A stretch of 64,000 nt of DNA from Diphasiastrum complanatum (GCA_029204225.1 CM055107.1:23765391-23829390), one strand, 5' to 3'. Counted from the stretch's first letter, positions 10,864-25,460 are shown. Notes: generated by a model not told the origin, from the letters alone. Numbers and translations: made by a program.

Positions 10864-11659
10864 TGTAGGGTCGAAGATCTTGCGTAGTATAGCCCTCCTG
10901 CCTGTCAACAAGGGTTAGATCACTGGATAGGTACCTAACTATGCATAGATGTTTTTTTTAGTTAGTTTCCTACTTTCTCCCTTAACTCTGCTCACCACTA
11001 ACACTACTCTCCCTTAACTCTACTTTTCTACACTAACATTCATCATGATTGTAGGTGAAAGGAAGGGGATGATTAGAAAATATGGAGGGAAAAAAAGATA
11101 GAAGAGAGAGATAGAGGGAGGGTGGAGGTTAGCTCAAATGCACATTGTACTTGCTAAAGGAGAAAGATAAACTATTGAAACCAAAAAGCATGAAGTTGAA
11201 AGCTATAGAAAACAACAAGAGCAATAGCAAGCATTGAATTGCAAATGAGGATGCTTCTCTTCCAAAATTGGTAGAGTTTCCTCCTTCTCATTAAGCATGA
11301 AAATAGTGTACAAATGGTGCCTTTTTATAAAATGGGGAAGGCCCTTGCCTCTCAATCCTATTGGCTAATATTTACAATGATCCTATTCATTCATCTTGGA
11401 CCCAACTTGATCCAAGGGTCCACAAAAAGTACATTGGAAATCACAAGATTCATGTGAGTCCCAATTTGGACCCAACTCTAAAAAATAATCTCTAAGTTTA
11501 AAAATGACTTTGGGCCTCTAGTTTTATTTTGATTCCAAGGCCCAAGTCAAGTTTATTTTATTTACAACTTTACTTGCGTGCTCATTGGGCCATGGGCTTA
11601 CGTGCACAGGATGCCATGCCCTTGCAACACATTTCATTGAATGATTTTATTTATTTACA
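10864..11659 (-). mobile_element. Gypsy LTR shared by two element pieces
   Basis: The segment starts TGTAGGGTCGAAG next to the PBS and ends near TTTATTTACA at ~11659 (right end approximate). Left of it lie PBS, leader and gag in 5' LTR order. Right of it lie the post-pol ORF and pol in 3' LTR order. The same LTR therefore serves as 5' LTR of the left piece and 3' LTR of the right piece, as in tandem or recombined elements. Confidence 0.7.
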
Positions 11660-12076
11660 CTTTGTTGGGAATACCCCCAACTCTTTGTTGCAGGTCTTGC
11701 TTTGCCACCTCTCATTTCCTTGTTGTAATAGCTGGTCCACCAACCAAAGAAGATGGTATGAGGCCTCAGCATGCCATTTCAAGGATTCCTGGGCTCCCTC
11801 GGATAAAGTATCATAGGTTGCAAGGGTGGGAAATTTAGTGGGTAGATGATGGTAGGTTGGGAAACAAAATTGAGAAACAGTGGAGTGAATGGGTAATGGA
11901 ATGGTTAGTTTTGTTTTTACAATAGTAGTGGAGATGGTAGGAATGGTAATAGGGGTGAGAGAGATGGTGATGGAGGTGGTGGTATCAACAGTGGTGGTGG
12001 TAGTAAATGTAGGAACGGGGGTTAGTGATGTGACTTGTGCAACTTCGTCGGGAACTGTCTCCACCTCCTCCTTCAC
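11651..12076 (-). mobile_element. Post-pol ORF of the gypsy element, Thr-rich, unknown function
   Basis: A 141-codon open frame on the minus strand lies between the integrase end and the LTR. It starts MKEEVETVPDEVAQ, has a long Thr/Ile/Pro-rich tract (TTTTTVDTTTS and similar) and ends with a more ordered part (HLLWLVDQLLQQGNERWQ) running into the LTR edge. It shows no match I recognise. Extra ORFs after pol are known in Tat/Athila-type gypsy lineages, which also use the tRNA-Asp PBS. 12179-12409 has another open stretch that may belong to it in a different frame. Confidence 0.45.
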
Positions 12077-12335
12077 AATGTCACCTTCATCGAAGTAGTC
12101 AAGAGCATCTACATCGATGCAGTCGTCTTGCTTCAGAGAAGAGAGGTCTTCTACTTTTTCCTTGGCCTTCGGGCTTTCCTAAACTTCTACTACCACCTGT
12201 GCCGCTTGATCTTCTATTGCCTCTTGATTGGGATCAACTGCAAGTGAATCTTCTACAAGTGTAGTTGCAGGTAGCTCCCTTTCCCCCTCCCCTAAATTTG
12301 TTGCCCGTGGTTGCGGTTGGATTGCCATTACATTT

Positions 12336-13519
12336 TCAATTCCTTGTCGAATGCATGGAGGTGATGTCATAACTTGAACGGACCCAGTTGGTGATTGGGT
12401 ATGATCCATTGTTAAAGACTTCTATGACCTTATAAGGTCCCATCCATCTTGTATGCAATTTTCCTGGAAACAACATGTGTCTGTTGTCATACAGAAGCAC
12501 ATAGTCTCCACATTTAATTTTGGTTTTTAAAAAATTGATCAAAATTTTATTTTATTTTATTTTGGACCCGTTCAATTTCTATTAATGCTAAATGATGATC
12601 CTCCTCTGAATGTGTTAGAGCTATCATTCGCTCTTGGAGGCTATCATTCTCATCCATCCGTTCCTCATTATCAATGCGGAAGGAACTTTGAACTCTATAG
12701 GTAATATCAGGTGCATTCCATATACGAGGTAATATGGAGTCTGCCTGGTTGTAATTTTCTCTGCAGTTCAATTTGCCCATAAAATTGATGGTACTTTTGG
12801 TCCCAATCGAAAGAATGTGTTTCTATTATTTCATTCAAAATTTTGCACAAGATTCCATTGGCTCGCTCAGTAAGTCCATTTGCTTTAGGATTATACGGAG
12901 TGGTTTGACAATGTGTAATGGAAAAATGTGATAACATAGCTTCAATAGTTTGGTTAAAAAAATGGGTTCCCCTATCACTAACAAGTTCTAAGGGACATCC
13001 ATAACGAGTGATGATTTCTTAAACAAGAACTTTGCCACTGGTTTGGCATCGTTTTTAACTGTAGCTTCGGCCTCTACCATTTTGGTAGCATAGTCCGTTG
13101 CAACAAGAATGTAACGTCAGCGAGTTTTACAAGTGGTTGGTTTGATAGGCCCTACAAAATCTATTCCCCACTTCTCAAAAGGTGCTAAGGGAATGATACG
13201 TGTAAGTGGTTAGTGTGTCGCGAAGTTGGGTTTCTCCATCCTCTGACATGCGTCACATTTTTTAATGAAAAGTTTAACATCTCTATAAAGTGTAGGCCAC
13301 CAGTACTTAGCATTTAAAATTTTTCTGGCAATAATTTTAAGAGCATAATGGCCCCCCGAATCTTCTTCATGTAGTGTACTTATTACAGTAGTGATTTTGG
13401 TGGGTTCTAAACAACAATGAAGGTTATTGTCAGCTCCTAATTTATATAGTACCTTATCTATAATCGTGTAGGGTCCTACTTTTGCACCAAAAACTATCTT
13501 TTGTTGTTTATTAAAATGA
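12336..13519 (-). mobile_element. Ty3/gypsy integrase, decayed
   Basis: Read 13500 to 12336 on the minus strand. The zinc domain shows TLHEEDSGGHYALKI, NAKYWWPTLYRDVKLF and CDACQ (an H..H...CX2C pattern). The catalytic core starts EKWGIDFVGPIKP (first Asp). The second Asp region reads LVSDRGTHFFNQ after a frameshift. The Glu region is TTPYNPKANGLTERANGIL. The C-terminal part has VLLYDNRHMLFPGKLHTRWM and GPYKVIEVF, typical of the integrase tail. Several stops and frameshifts (for example near 13228, 13116 and 13020) make it non-functional. It follows RNase H in the canonical gypsy order. Confidence 0.85.
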
Positions 13520-14128
13520 TCAGGCTAAGAAATTAATGATGTCTGTATGAATAGATGATTCTGCTTGAATGCGCATTATGTGCTCATCTGGAAATTCATC
13601 TGATATTGGTTCAAATTGATTCTTAGTTTTAAGCCGTATTATATAGTCGACATTTTGGTGGTCCTTTGCCCTCCTTAACTCTAATTTATCTAATAATAAA
13701 ACCCATCGAGCTATCCTTCTTGAAAGGTCGGGTTTATTTACTAGCTGCATTAATGCATAGTGGTCTACATGGAAAACAAAAGGGTATCCTAGTAGATAAT
13801 GCTTAAATTTTTTCATTGAATAAATCATGCCTAATGCTTTCTGCTCTGTAGCAGAATAATTTTTCTTGAAGGCTGCTAATTTTCTACCAACATAATATAT
13901 TGGATAATCAATATTTTGATCATCTTTTTGGCTAAGCACTACACTGATTGCAAACGATGAAGTGTCTACATATACGTGAAATTTCTTCGTCCAATCCGGA
14001 TGTCTAACTCCGGTTGCTTCTACTAGGGACTGCTTAAGTTTTTCAAAAGCGTCCTGGTGATCTTGTGACCAGTGATATTCAACAGATTTCTTTAATAATC
14101 TTGTTAAGGGAGAAACTACTATAGCATA
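13520..14128 (-). mobile_element. Ty3/gypsy RNase H
   Basis: The frame reads WSQDHQDAFEKLKQSLVEAT, then KKFHVYVDTSSFAISVVLSQ, PIYYVGRKLAAFKKNYSATE, QKALGMIYSMKKFKHYLLGY and FVFHVDHYALMQLV. These are the DAS-like, E-K-x-L and HTDH-like motifs of gypsy RNase H (here VDTSS and HVDHY). It is continuous with the RT apart from one TAG near 14129. Confidence 0.88.
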
Positions 14129-14612
14129 CTAGACTTTTATTATTCTACGATAGTATCCTACGTGGTCTAAAAATCCCCTAAGCTCCCGTAGATTAGTTGG
14201 TTCATCCAATTCTAAAATTATTTTAACTTTTTCGATATCGGCTTGAATGCCATCCTTTGAAATTTTGTGGCCTAACAGAGTGCCTTCCCTCATGCCAAAA
14301 TAGCATTTGGACGGATGCAATTTAAGAGATGTCTCTTGACATCTTCTCATAGTCTTTTCTAATGCATCTAAATGATCCTTAGTATTCGAATAAATGCAAA
14401 AGTCATCCATGGAGATTTCTAAAAATTTCCACAATTTTTTTTGGAAATTGTTAGTCATCATACGCTGGAATGTTGTAGGTGCATTACACAGACCAAAGGG
14501 CATACGCATATAAGCATACGTCCCCCAATCAGTGGTAAAAGTGGTTTTCGATCTATCTTCTTCTTTAATGAAAACTTGATTATAACCGAAAAAACCGTCT
14601 AAAAAACTATAT
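14129..14612 (-). mobile_element. Ty3/gypsy reverse transcriptase, C-terminal two thirds
   Basis: The minus strand begins at SFLDGFFGYNQVFIKEEDRS, then KTTFTTDWGTYAYMRMPFGL, CNAPTTFQRMM and the active-site stretch EISMDDFCIYS. LKLHPSKCYFGMREGTLLGH and LRELRGFLDHVGYYRRI complete the gypsy RT pattern. The N-terminus is missing: coding similarity ends abruptly at ~14612. Confidence 0.9.
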
Positions 14613-17600
14613 CGCTATGCCCCTTATGTAAGAGCTTAAAATGGGTTCTTGGCCCACAATGTCAAATAAGCTTTAAAATATTGAAAAGTCCTTATACTTG
14701 TTTTGAAGAAATTTCATTTTAGATTCAACTCACATGGTTTTGCATGAAAACAATAATTAATATATATATACTTGTTTGTTAGGTTTTATCATTGATTCAT
14801 TGGATTTTAAGGTTTCAAGAAGTGTAGTGGTTGATTGTCATTGTTAATATTGAGACAAAAAAAGAAGGTAAGTATTTGTAAGTGATACATGGCCCATTGG
14901 CCTTTGACTCTTTCTGGGCCAGATGGGCTTGACCTGTTTTCATGGTTCATGAACAAAAGTCACAACCAAAACTTCCAACTTCCAACTTCCAGGGTGAAAG
15001 GGAGGAATCAGGAATCAGATGATGGAGCCAAATTATTGTACTAACTTTGGAGGTTGGAAGTAGATAGATGCTTTAAAATCATTCAAGTAATGTTTAATAA
15101 AAGAAAATCAAATAAAAGAGAAGAGCAACACAAGAAAGAAAAAAGAACGGGTCCCACGCAAGAAAGGTTCCCAGAATTTGGAAGTTGGAAAGAAAAGAGA
15201 GTGGAAGTGATGAAGGCAGCAGGGAGCCAGAGCCCAGCTGCTAGCAGAGAGGCAGTGGTACTTTTGTACTGGCTCTCTGCTACTTATGAAGGAGATTTGA
15301 AGGCAGAATCTTGTGGGTGATGCAGCATCTCAAATGATTTGGAAAGGTGGGCTAATAGGAAGCCAGTGGCCACATTCATACACAGAGGATGAGCAGAAGC
15401 TCGGATTTTGGAGCTGGCAATGCAGAATGCACTGTGCAGGCAGCCAAGCAGAGTACATCAGTCTGAAACAGAGATCTGCTGCACTGTGCATGCATCACTT
15501 TGGAGGTGCCTTTCTCAGTTATGAACTTATGGATTATGCTGATGAGCTGAAATTTGAATTCAGCATGAAGAGTGAAGTAGCCAAAGACTTTATGTTTAAG
15601 GGAAAAAAGTGGAGAGAGACGTGTCACACGTGAGAAAAGCTTCAGCTTTTCAGCTCATGGCTTTGCTGTGGGAAATTGAACAGTGGGAGTGTGGATGCTT
15701 GCAACTTGGAAAATAGAGTCAAGGTTGCGGATTTATCATTGGCAATCCATGTGGGCTCAAAGAAAATATATGTATATTTTGGGTTTAAATGAAGACGAAC
15801 TGGCTCCCAGGGTCAGTCCACAGCCGTGTTCAATGCTGCTGCGATCTGAGATGGGATTGGAAGGACAGCAAGGGAGTCTGTCCGACCAGAGATGGCTGTG
15901 CAATGTGCAGTGTGGACAACGGAGTCTGGACTCTTGAGTCTGGTGCCTGGACAAGTGTGTGTGCCAAGGATCTCCGTCTCCGATCAACCTCTCTTAGTCT
16001 CTTATCTCTACTATCTAGTACTGAGCTCTACTGTAGTCTATAACTGGCTGCTACAGTCTACTGAACTGTTGGGCAGAGTGCAGTCCAGGCTCCGGACTCC
16101 GGCCCACGGAAAGATGGAGGCGGAAGCTGGACTACAGAGCAGCAGGCAGCAGCTTCCAACTTCCAAGCCTCCAGTTAAGAAATGGCAGAGAAAAGACCGT
16201 AAAGCAGGCGACAAAGATGGCAACATGTTACATTGCAAGCCCAGTACAGCGACCCACCATAACTAAGCTTGTCTGTACTATTTCTTTAATCTTTGACATG
16301 CAATCTGCAATGTGCATCGGGAGTCACTGGCCTCATAGCTAGATCCCAGCGTTATCACTCTTAAGCACTAATTCCTACCCATAACACGGAACGGGATTCG
16401 GCATTCAAATATGCTTCATGATCAGCTTAAAAATTACAATCAACTGTCTAAGCTTAATTTTCTAAGCTCTAATCTCTAGACACTCATGTGGGCTTCTGTC
16501 AGGTAGCTAATTTCAGCTTAAGCCTCAGATCAGAGGCTTTGGGTAGCTAACTTTGGATTCTGATCCTTTGGAACTATAAACTAATTGGAACCCATTGTCA
16601 GGTAGAAATAGTTTTCATGATCAATCTGCAAACCGTGCTGCAATCACCCAATTATTCAAGAGCTGTATGAGCAATCAATCCATCAACCAGGACTGTTAGT
16701 AGCTAATGAATAGTAACCTGTGCTTGATGATGCCTGCTCATCATTGAGCTTGTGATTATTATGTGCTTGGAATAATTCTGCAGGTGTGACAACACTCCAG
16801 CCTCCATATGATGACTAGTGGTGATGGCTGGCCTTTTTGGGCTTTCGGGTCCTATCCAGATTTGCTTCATCCATTATCATCTACCTATCCACTGTCCCGC
16901 ATCCACAAATCCTGATTTTCTCAAGGGTCCCTCCATTTGGATCACTTTATTCACATGGAGATGAAATTGCCATAGCTGCTCTAAGCATGAAAACAACAAC
17001 AGATGCTTGACGCTGAGACTGGGCCCCCCTCCTTGAGCAAATAAGATCCAGCCTCCAGGCATAGAGGTCAAGTCGTGATAGTCAGTCAAGAAAAGGAGGT
17101 AGAAAACTGGGCCCCCCACAATGGATTCTCTGTACAGTATCTCAGATTGGATCTGTCAGCTTTGCACATAAACCAGCTCTCTTCATCAAAGTTGATAGTG
17201 ATACCCAATACCCACTAGTTCTCTCTAAACCTGAGGGGGGTCCCCACAATGACAAGTGGCAATATGGCATTGAGAAATGGGAGTTTGTCCAATAAAGTAG
17301 TTGGCCTTATTTAGACCTCCGCTAGTTACTAGGAACTACCCGTGCCAAAGCCCAAGCTCTCACTTTCAAGTTAAAAGGAAAATAACCAAAAGATTCTAGT
17401 TTGTGAGATGATGAGTGTGAGAATGGGATCAGCATCCAGGCAACCATGGATGTTGTGAGAGCAACATGCTTGCCACCATTCAACAAGGCTGCTTGAGAGC
17501 ATATCCAATAACATCTATCAGGCGCCCACCAACTTGGCTTCACATTTGGATGGTGGTGGCATGTGAAGCCACGGTTGCATGTTCCCTTATCCATGAGTGG

Positions 17601-17900
17601 CATCAATCTTAGCCCCGCTTCCCCAACTGACATCACCATGCAACCAATCTCTAAAAGCTAACACACATCAACTCCATACTCATGCTTTGCACTTCATCAC
17701 CAAAGTCAAACCTTCATGATATGTCCTTTGTAGAGTACTCGACTTATATAAGAGTTGGAATTGTTCCCATGTGGGCACAATATTGACTAGTACTCGAGTT
17801 AGATATGACTTGGAATTGTCTCCAAGCTTTTGTTGTGTGAATGGACAATTGAAACCTTGTGCTCTTTGGCTTGGTCTCACTATGTGATTTAGAGGTGTGT
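14613..17900. other. No recognisable gene
   Basis: Several frames of 60-124 codons occur on both strands but none shows a domain, codon bias or splice pattern I can support. Notable only for CTTCCAACTTCCAACTTCC near 14970 and CTGTAGTCTA/CTACAGTCTA around 16030-16060. It may be old LTR or leader sequence. Confidence 0.5.
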
Positions 17901-19680
17901 GTATTGTTAGTAAAACACTCCTTGTTATTTAGGGTGTGTTCCTAGATACTAATATTTTCCTTTGTTATTTAGGGTGTGTGTGTGTGTCAAGCTAGTGGGA
18001 CCATGGTAACTAAGGGTAGGATAAGGGGGAAGAAGATCCAACTTTCCCTTCAACATATCAACAAACCACATGCAATTCTTTTTGCCTTGTGTTGCAAAGC
18101 AGTAAAGCTATGTGTTGAAGTACTTGATGAATCATGAGTAGAAGTTACAAATATGTCTTCACATTTTGTGTATGTGTTCTTGGCGAGATTTTGTGGTCGC
18201 TAGTTACTTAGTCATGAGTACATTCAAACTTAAAACATGCCTTTAGATTGTGTTCATGCCATTCTTGGCAAGATTGTGTGGTCCCTTAGTAGACCTAAGT
18301 TGACCTATTTGGTCAACAAAATTTTGTGGAATGTGAAAGGTTCACTATATGCAACTTGTAGCAATTATGAATTCATGATATTCATTATGCTTCCAACTTA
18401 GGAATATGGCTAACAGAACTCAAGTAGCCATGTACCCCTCTCATATCACCATCAAATAGGCACTCTTACCCCTCCTAATTTCAAGGTTACCTCAATCTAC
18501 ATCATGAACAAATCTCGTAGGTGCAAGGAAAGAATGGCAGAACACAAAAGATAAAACCCAACTATGAATCCACTATAAAGTACTCAAGAGACACTAATAT
18601 GTACAACATCAAAGAATGTATTGAGAAATTTGCACATGCATTAGGCATGATGTATATACACTTCGTAAAAGGTGATGTTGGTAAATGTTTTCAATTGTTT
18701 TTGCAAGAAGACAAAGGCATTATAATGAGCAATGAGCTTCATGACTCTTTTTCTCATTGAGCATCGTGAACTCATGAGGCTTGAGTTCATCATGCAATTG
18801 TTCACCATGATTCACATCAAGCATGCTAACACTTGAGAACATGCCTACTAACATTGGTTGCTTGCATGTATTCTAACTTATTAGCTTACCCCACTATCTA
18901 GCACATTATTTGTACTTACACAAGCATATATATGAAAGTAGGCACGAATGACCAAGAACCTAACAACACCACCTTGTGCATGAGTCCCATACCTTTAAAC
19001 CTAACTCAAATCGAATGACTAGATTACTCTTACTTTTAGAGAATGTTTAATGCTAGACCATAGTTTAGTTAGTTTGTTGTATGAAAAGCCTTACTGTAAG
19101 TGTTGTGGTTGAATTTTGTTCATCCCCCCCATATGTGAGAGACTAATTTTTTTTCTTATTGTTTTTTTTTTAATGAATATCACATATGGTCTTAAGTTTC
19201 TAGTCACTTTGTTACCAAATTCTAGTCAATTTAAATAATATTTTGAGTGCCAAAAGTTGTTCGATTAAGTCATTAAACTTAACCAAATTATAATGTCCTT
19301 AGAGTACCAATGTGTCTGTGAGGAGTATATTTGTGCATGAACACCTTATCGGTTTATAATATGAATGTTCTTTGTTTGCCATGGCAATAATATTCATGTG
19401 GCTTATAATTATTTTGCTTCATATATAAACTCTCTATTTATGTGTTGATAGTATGAAACCATGCCACTCCTATAAATTGACATGCAAGCATTTAGCTTAC
19501 CACTAAACTCAATACATCTATGAACTTGCAAAGCAAAGATAGAGAAGAGCCCAACATGCACATCCACCAACTCAAAGTGAATCATGAAAATGATGCTGAT
19601 TGCAAATGAATTTCGTTTTACTATTTTGAATGGCCTTCGTTGGTTGGGGCAATATTCATATCTTTCCAACCAAAGCAGAA
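17901..19680. other. No recognisable gene; short GT repeat
   Basis: A small duplication of TTGTTATTTAGGGTGTGT is seen at ~17921 and ~17962, the second ending in a (GT)n run. A 79-codon frame at 18521-18760 matches nothing I know. No RNA gene seen. Confidence 0.5.
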
Positions 19681-20170
19681 ACTTTTCTGTAGATACTGCA
19701 AAAGAACTGGACATGAGATCAGGATTGCAGAACTTTAAAATTCAACAATGAGAAGAAGCAGTTCCAACAACAAGCGATTTCTGCCTCAACCAGTTTTTCG
19801 ATACAACAGCAAGAGGAAGATGAAGCAGTCTTTATGACCAAGGTCGAAGAACAATAGGATATCGATTTCTGGTATCTCGATTTTGGAGCAACTCAACACA
19901 TGACTCACCATCAAGACTGGTTCAAAGATTATAGATCTTTCACCCATTCTCGAGTTGTGCAACTAGGAGACAACTCATCACATTCGATTCAAGGTGAAGG
20001 AATAGTCAGAATCGAATTTTAGAAAAATGAAGTCGAGTTGTTGTCCAACGTTCTCCACGTACCAAATCTGACCAAGAATTTGCTCTCAATTAGCAGAATC
20101 ACTGATTCAAGTCGGAGGGTCAAATTCGATACAACGACTACATCATCCTTGACAAAACTCAAAAAGTTTT
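19681..20170 (+). mobile_element. Ty1/copia gag zinc knuckle and protease relic
   Basis: Plus strand reads FCRYCKRTGHEIR (CX2CX4H, last Cys lost), then after a linker DIDFWYLDFGATQHMTHHQD (protease, with D-S-G changed to D-F-G), VVQLGDNSSHSIQGEG and NVLHVPNLTKNLLSISRITD. Three or more stops and frameshifts interrupt it. The catalytic Ser to Phe change and lost Cys show a dead copy. No integrase follows. Confidence 0.8.
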
Positions 20171-20229
20171 GGTTTTCAGGAGAAGAAGTGGCAATTGTTG
20201 GATTATTCTCCTTCTTACTAATTGACTAA

Positions 20230-22260
<2,031 letters not shown>

Positions 22261-22335
22261 CTCTGATACCATGTGAAAAAAGTGGATCTTGAATGGATCC
22301 AGACTCCCAAAATACTTGGCCAAGATCTTTGCACA
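22261..22335 (-). mobile_element. Copia primer-binding site and LTR 3' end
   Basis: CTCTGATACCA at 22261-22271 is the complement of TGGTATCAGAG, the initiator-Met tRNA PBS of copia elements. TGTGAAAAAAGTGGATCTTG follows directly at 22272, so on the minus strand an LTR ending ...TTTTTTCACA abuts the PBS. Only ~65 bp of LTR remain before sequence of element B begins. The internal part would lie to the left. Confidence 0.7.
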
Positions 22336-22345
22336 GCTACAAAAT

Positions 22346-23714
22346 CTAGAAATGGCAAAGCAAATTAATGCTACCTTTGATACACATGAACTTGACAAAG
22401 CATTCAAGAGACAAAAGAAAGATCTCATCATTGCTTGATTTTAACCTTTCACTATAGTTAGTGAAAACAATGTCACCATCATAAACCAAAAGATAGATTT
22501 CTACAATTCTATCCAACATGAAGTAGAGTAGATGAAGTTGAGTATCAAACCTAATCAAACCAGCCCATTTGAGTTCAAACCAAACCTCAATGAGCTCACC
22601 AATGAGATCTTCCTTGCCTTGAATAAATTGCCACTTGAGTTGCTCCATGTAGTCTTCTTCATCCAACCTTTTGCCATCTTGATCATGCATGAACATTCCA
22701 CCACAATCATAGCATCCTTTGAGTTGATGAATAGATGTAAGATCTATGCCTTGGATCTTCCCAAGAGTCACTCTTCCTTTTCCCTTTCCTTCACAAGACT
22801 CCCTCTTAATGATCACACACAAAGTTAGCAATCTCCCTCTTGATAGTTGCATCATAAGAAATGGAAGAATCTCGAACATTAGAAGCCATGAAAAGAATAC
22901 ATAGTAACTTCAACATAAGAATGATTGAAGTACTTTTTCTTTTCAAACCTGGACTTCTAATCACTGATATAGGTAATGAAAATGAACCCTCACTATCATT
23001 CACAAAAGCATCATTCAAAGTACATCCTACTTTGAACGCTTCACATTCATCTCTCCCTTTTGACTTGAGATCTTCCTCACCAAGTCTCATGATAGAACCT
23101 TTTGATCTATTTTCTCTATGAATACATGTGACATCACTTGTTGCACAAATGACTTTCTTGGACTCATCACATAAAGATACAAAAGAAACTTTTTCTTCAA
23201 ACATGCTCAAAGCACCATCTTTTTCCAAATGAGTAAATGAGTCATTAGCAACAACCATTTCCAAAGAAGAGTTTTCATCACCTCCATTGATGAAGTTAGA
23301 TCTCTTCTTACCTTTTTCATTTTTGCACTTGCCATGTAGTTCCATTGAAGAGCCACCAAGACTTGGAAATCTATGAGTAGAAGAGTTCAGACATGATACT
23401 AATTTAGCACCACATGGCTCCATTTGACTAGTAGGTAGCACTAGTCCATCTTCAAGATCCAATGGATCCAAAACATTGACCATAGATCCATCAAAAGTTG
23501 CCAAGTTAGCACAACAATAACTACTTCCAAGAAGCTCATTAGATCTCAACCTAGATCTAGCATAAGGAAGCTCTTTAGACTTTGCATAAGATCTACCAAT
23601 CTTATTGATGCTAGGAATTGACTTTTGAAAGTTGAGAGAACCACCAACATCCATTTCATTCCTCTTGTTGGACATAACAAAGACATCAAGCTTGTAAAGT
23701 CTACCTTGTAGCAA
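22346..23714 (-). mobile_element. Element B: tail ORFs related to element A
   Basis: Two long overlapping frames (302 and 177 codons) on the minus strand. They share with element A the motifs LHGKCK, NFINGG, SKKVI, FKVGCTLND, KRKSTSIILMLK, GKIQGIDLTSIHQLKG and EDYMEQ. They end in IYLLVYDGDIVFTNYSERLK, which resembles a degenerate copia RT active site. No integrase core is present. The conservation between two distant copies shows the tail is a family property, not local decay. Frameshift between the two frames near 22830. Confidence 0.6.
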
Positions 23715-24460
23715 TCAAGACATCTCGCTTTGTAATGAAGCAAACATCTCCAACAAACTTTGTCTTGTACCCTTTCTTTAACATTTGGCCAACACTTAGC
23801 AAATTTCTTGAAAGTGATGTAAAGAACACCATCAAGCCTTGCATTCCTATTAGTAGAAAGACAAATAGGAATTGAGCCAATAACTGTGATCATACACTCA
23901 CCACCATTTGGCATGTGAACCACTTTCTTGGTTCCAACATAAGAGATCAAAGAAGTAAAGAACTCCTTGTGACTAGTCATGTGTGTGAACTAGATCCACT
24001 ATCTATCCACCATGAATCCTTGTCACTTCCACTTGACATTAGACTTGAAGAACACATCGTGAGATAATCACAAGAATCTAGATCCTCATTAGAAGTACAA
24101 AAGTTGTTTTGCTTGCTACCTTCATTACTTTGCTTCTTATGACATTCATTTGCAAAATGACCTTTTATTCCACAATAAAAGCACTTGAACTTTGAATTTT
24201 CTTTCTTTCTAAAAGAAGTAGCAGAGGAGGAGGAAGAGTGATCATCATGATCTGAGTTACCACCTTTGGACCATTTCCCTTTGCCTTTACCTTTGCCTTT
24301 GACTTTGCCTTTTTTGAAGAAAGCCTCGTCACCTCCACCTTGCAAGGATGCACCATCAAGCTTTTATTGCAACCTATGTTCTTCAGCCAATAAGATTTCT
24401 TGCAAGTCAACCACACTTGGCAAGACTCTTTGAATGGCAAAACTTTTCACAAGGTTAGCA
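23715..24460 (-). mobile_element. Element B: gag C-terminus, zinc knuckle and protease
   Basis: Minus strand reads KSFAIQRVLPSVVDLQEILL (gag), basic GKGKGKGKWSKGG, zinc knuckle CFYCGIKGHFANEC, and protease WWIDSGSSSHT, then HMPNGGECMITVIGSIPICL. A frameshift at the protease and another near 23840 break it. It is nearly colinear with element A. The gag N-terminus is replaced by unrelated sequence at ~24461. Confidence 0.85.
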
Positions 24461-24771
24461 TTTTTTGAACCTGTGCTACATTTCATACAATTTTGAATGT
24501 CCATAAAGAACCTTGATCGGAAGATCTCTGCTATGGTGGAATCTAGAGGAATCCATTCTTCGCTTGAGAAAGAGGGTAATGATATCGCCTCTAATTTTCC
24601 ACCTAAACTGGATGGTGTGTAAAATGAATCATAGAAGAAAATACAAGAATCCAAAAGTGATCTCGTGGAGCGGTTCTTGTATTGCAGAAGACCAATATCA
24701 GAATGAATAATGTCCATGATGCCGACAAGGGATTGTATAGGTTGCCATTCGATTATGCTTGATGGATACAA
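24461..24771 (-). other. Unidentified coding-like segment fused to element B
   Basis: A frame continuous with the element B gag (24364-24771) carries a ~100-residue N-terminal part that does not resemble gag: IIEWQPIQSLVGIMDIIHSD, FYTPSSLGGKLEAISLPSF and EEWIPLDSTIAEIFRSRFF. I do not recognise it. Open through the junction, so either a chance fusion or a captured fragment. Confidence 0.35.
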
Positions 24772-24824
24772 ATCTGCACAAATCCATAAAGTTATGTCAT
24801 TTAAATACTCAGATACACGTCTAA

Positions 24825-25460
24825 ATGATTAATGCAAAGCTCAAAGTAGATGACCTGAAGAATTTTCAACCTCACATTGATGTATTTGTTGAAGAACATG
24901 GGTCGCAAGAAGTCCCATTTGACCCAATGGACGGTGGGAATCATGAAATATTTAAATTGGATGTCGAGGCAGTACCACAATGGTATCAAGCTTTAGCCCA
25001 TTACCTGACCACCTTAGAATTGCCTAAAGGTCTATCAAAAGCCGAGAAAAAAAAGCTTAAAGTTCAGGCTTTGAGATTCAAAGTTATAGATAGTACGTTG
25101 TATAGGAAGGGCATTGAGGGCGTTTACCAAAGGTGTGTACTGTCCAATGAAGTCCCATTTATCCTTGAGAATGCCACGACTCTACGTGTGGAGGTCACTT
25201 GCTGGTGATGCCACATCACATAAGGTCCTAAGAGCAGGATATTGGTGGTCCACACTATTTAAGGATTGCCACAAGTATTACGTAAAATGTGATATTTGTC
25301 ACAGGGGGTAGGAGTGCTCGATAAAAGAATGAGGCCCTTAATAACCCTGGCTGCTCAATTGCCCTTTGAAAAGTGGGGCATTGACTATGTGGGACCTGTG
25401 AAACCCTCTTTGATTGGGCAGAAAAACTATATCATTGTAGCAGCTGATTACTTCAATCTA
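24825..25460 (+). mobile_element. Ty3/gypsy integrase relic
   Basis: Plus strand: DLKNFQPHIDVFVEEHGSQE, then KLKVQALRFKVIDSTLYRKG, frameshift, DSTCGGH, LRAGYWWSTLFKDCHKYY, VKCDICHRG (the HHCC zinc domain), frameshift, and the core start LPFEKWGIDYVGPVKP. The remaining integrase core is missing. Two frameshifts make it a pseudogene. It is a different gypsy lineage or copy from the one at 12336-14612 but comparable in order. Confidence 0.8.

Noticed and set aside
14613-17900. Several 80-120-codon frames as host genes
   Set aside because: No domain, no splice structure, overlapping frames on both strands of similar length.
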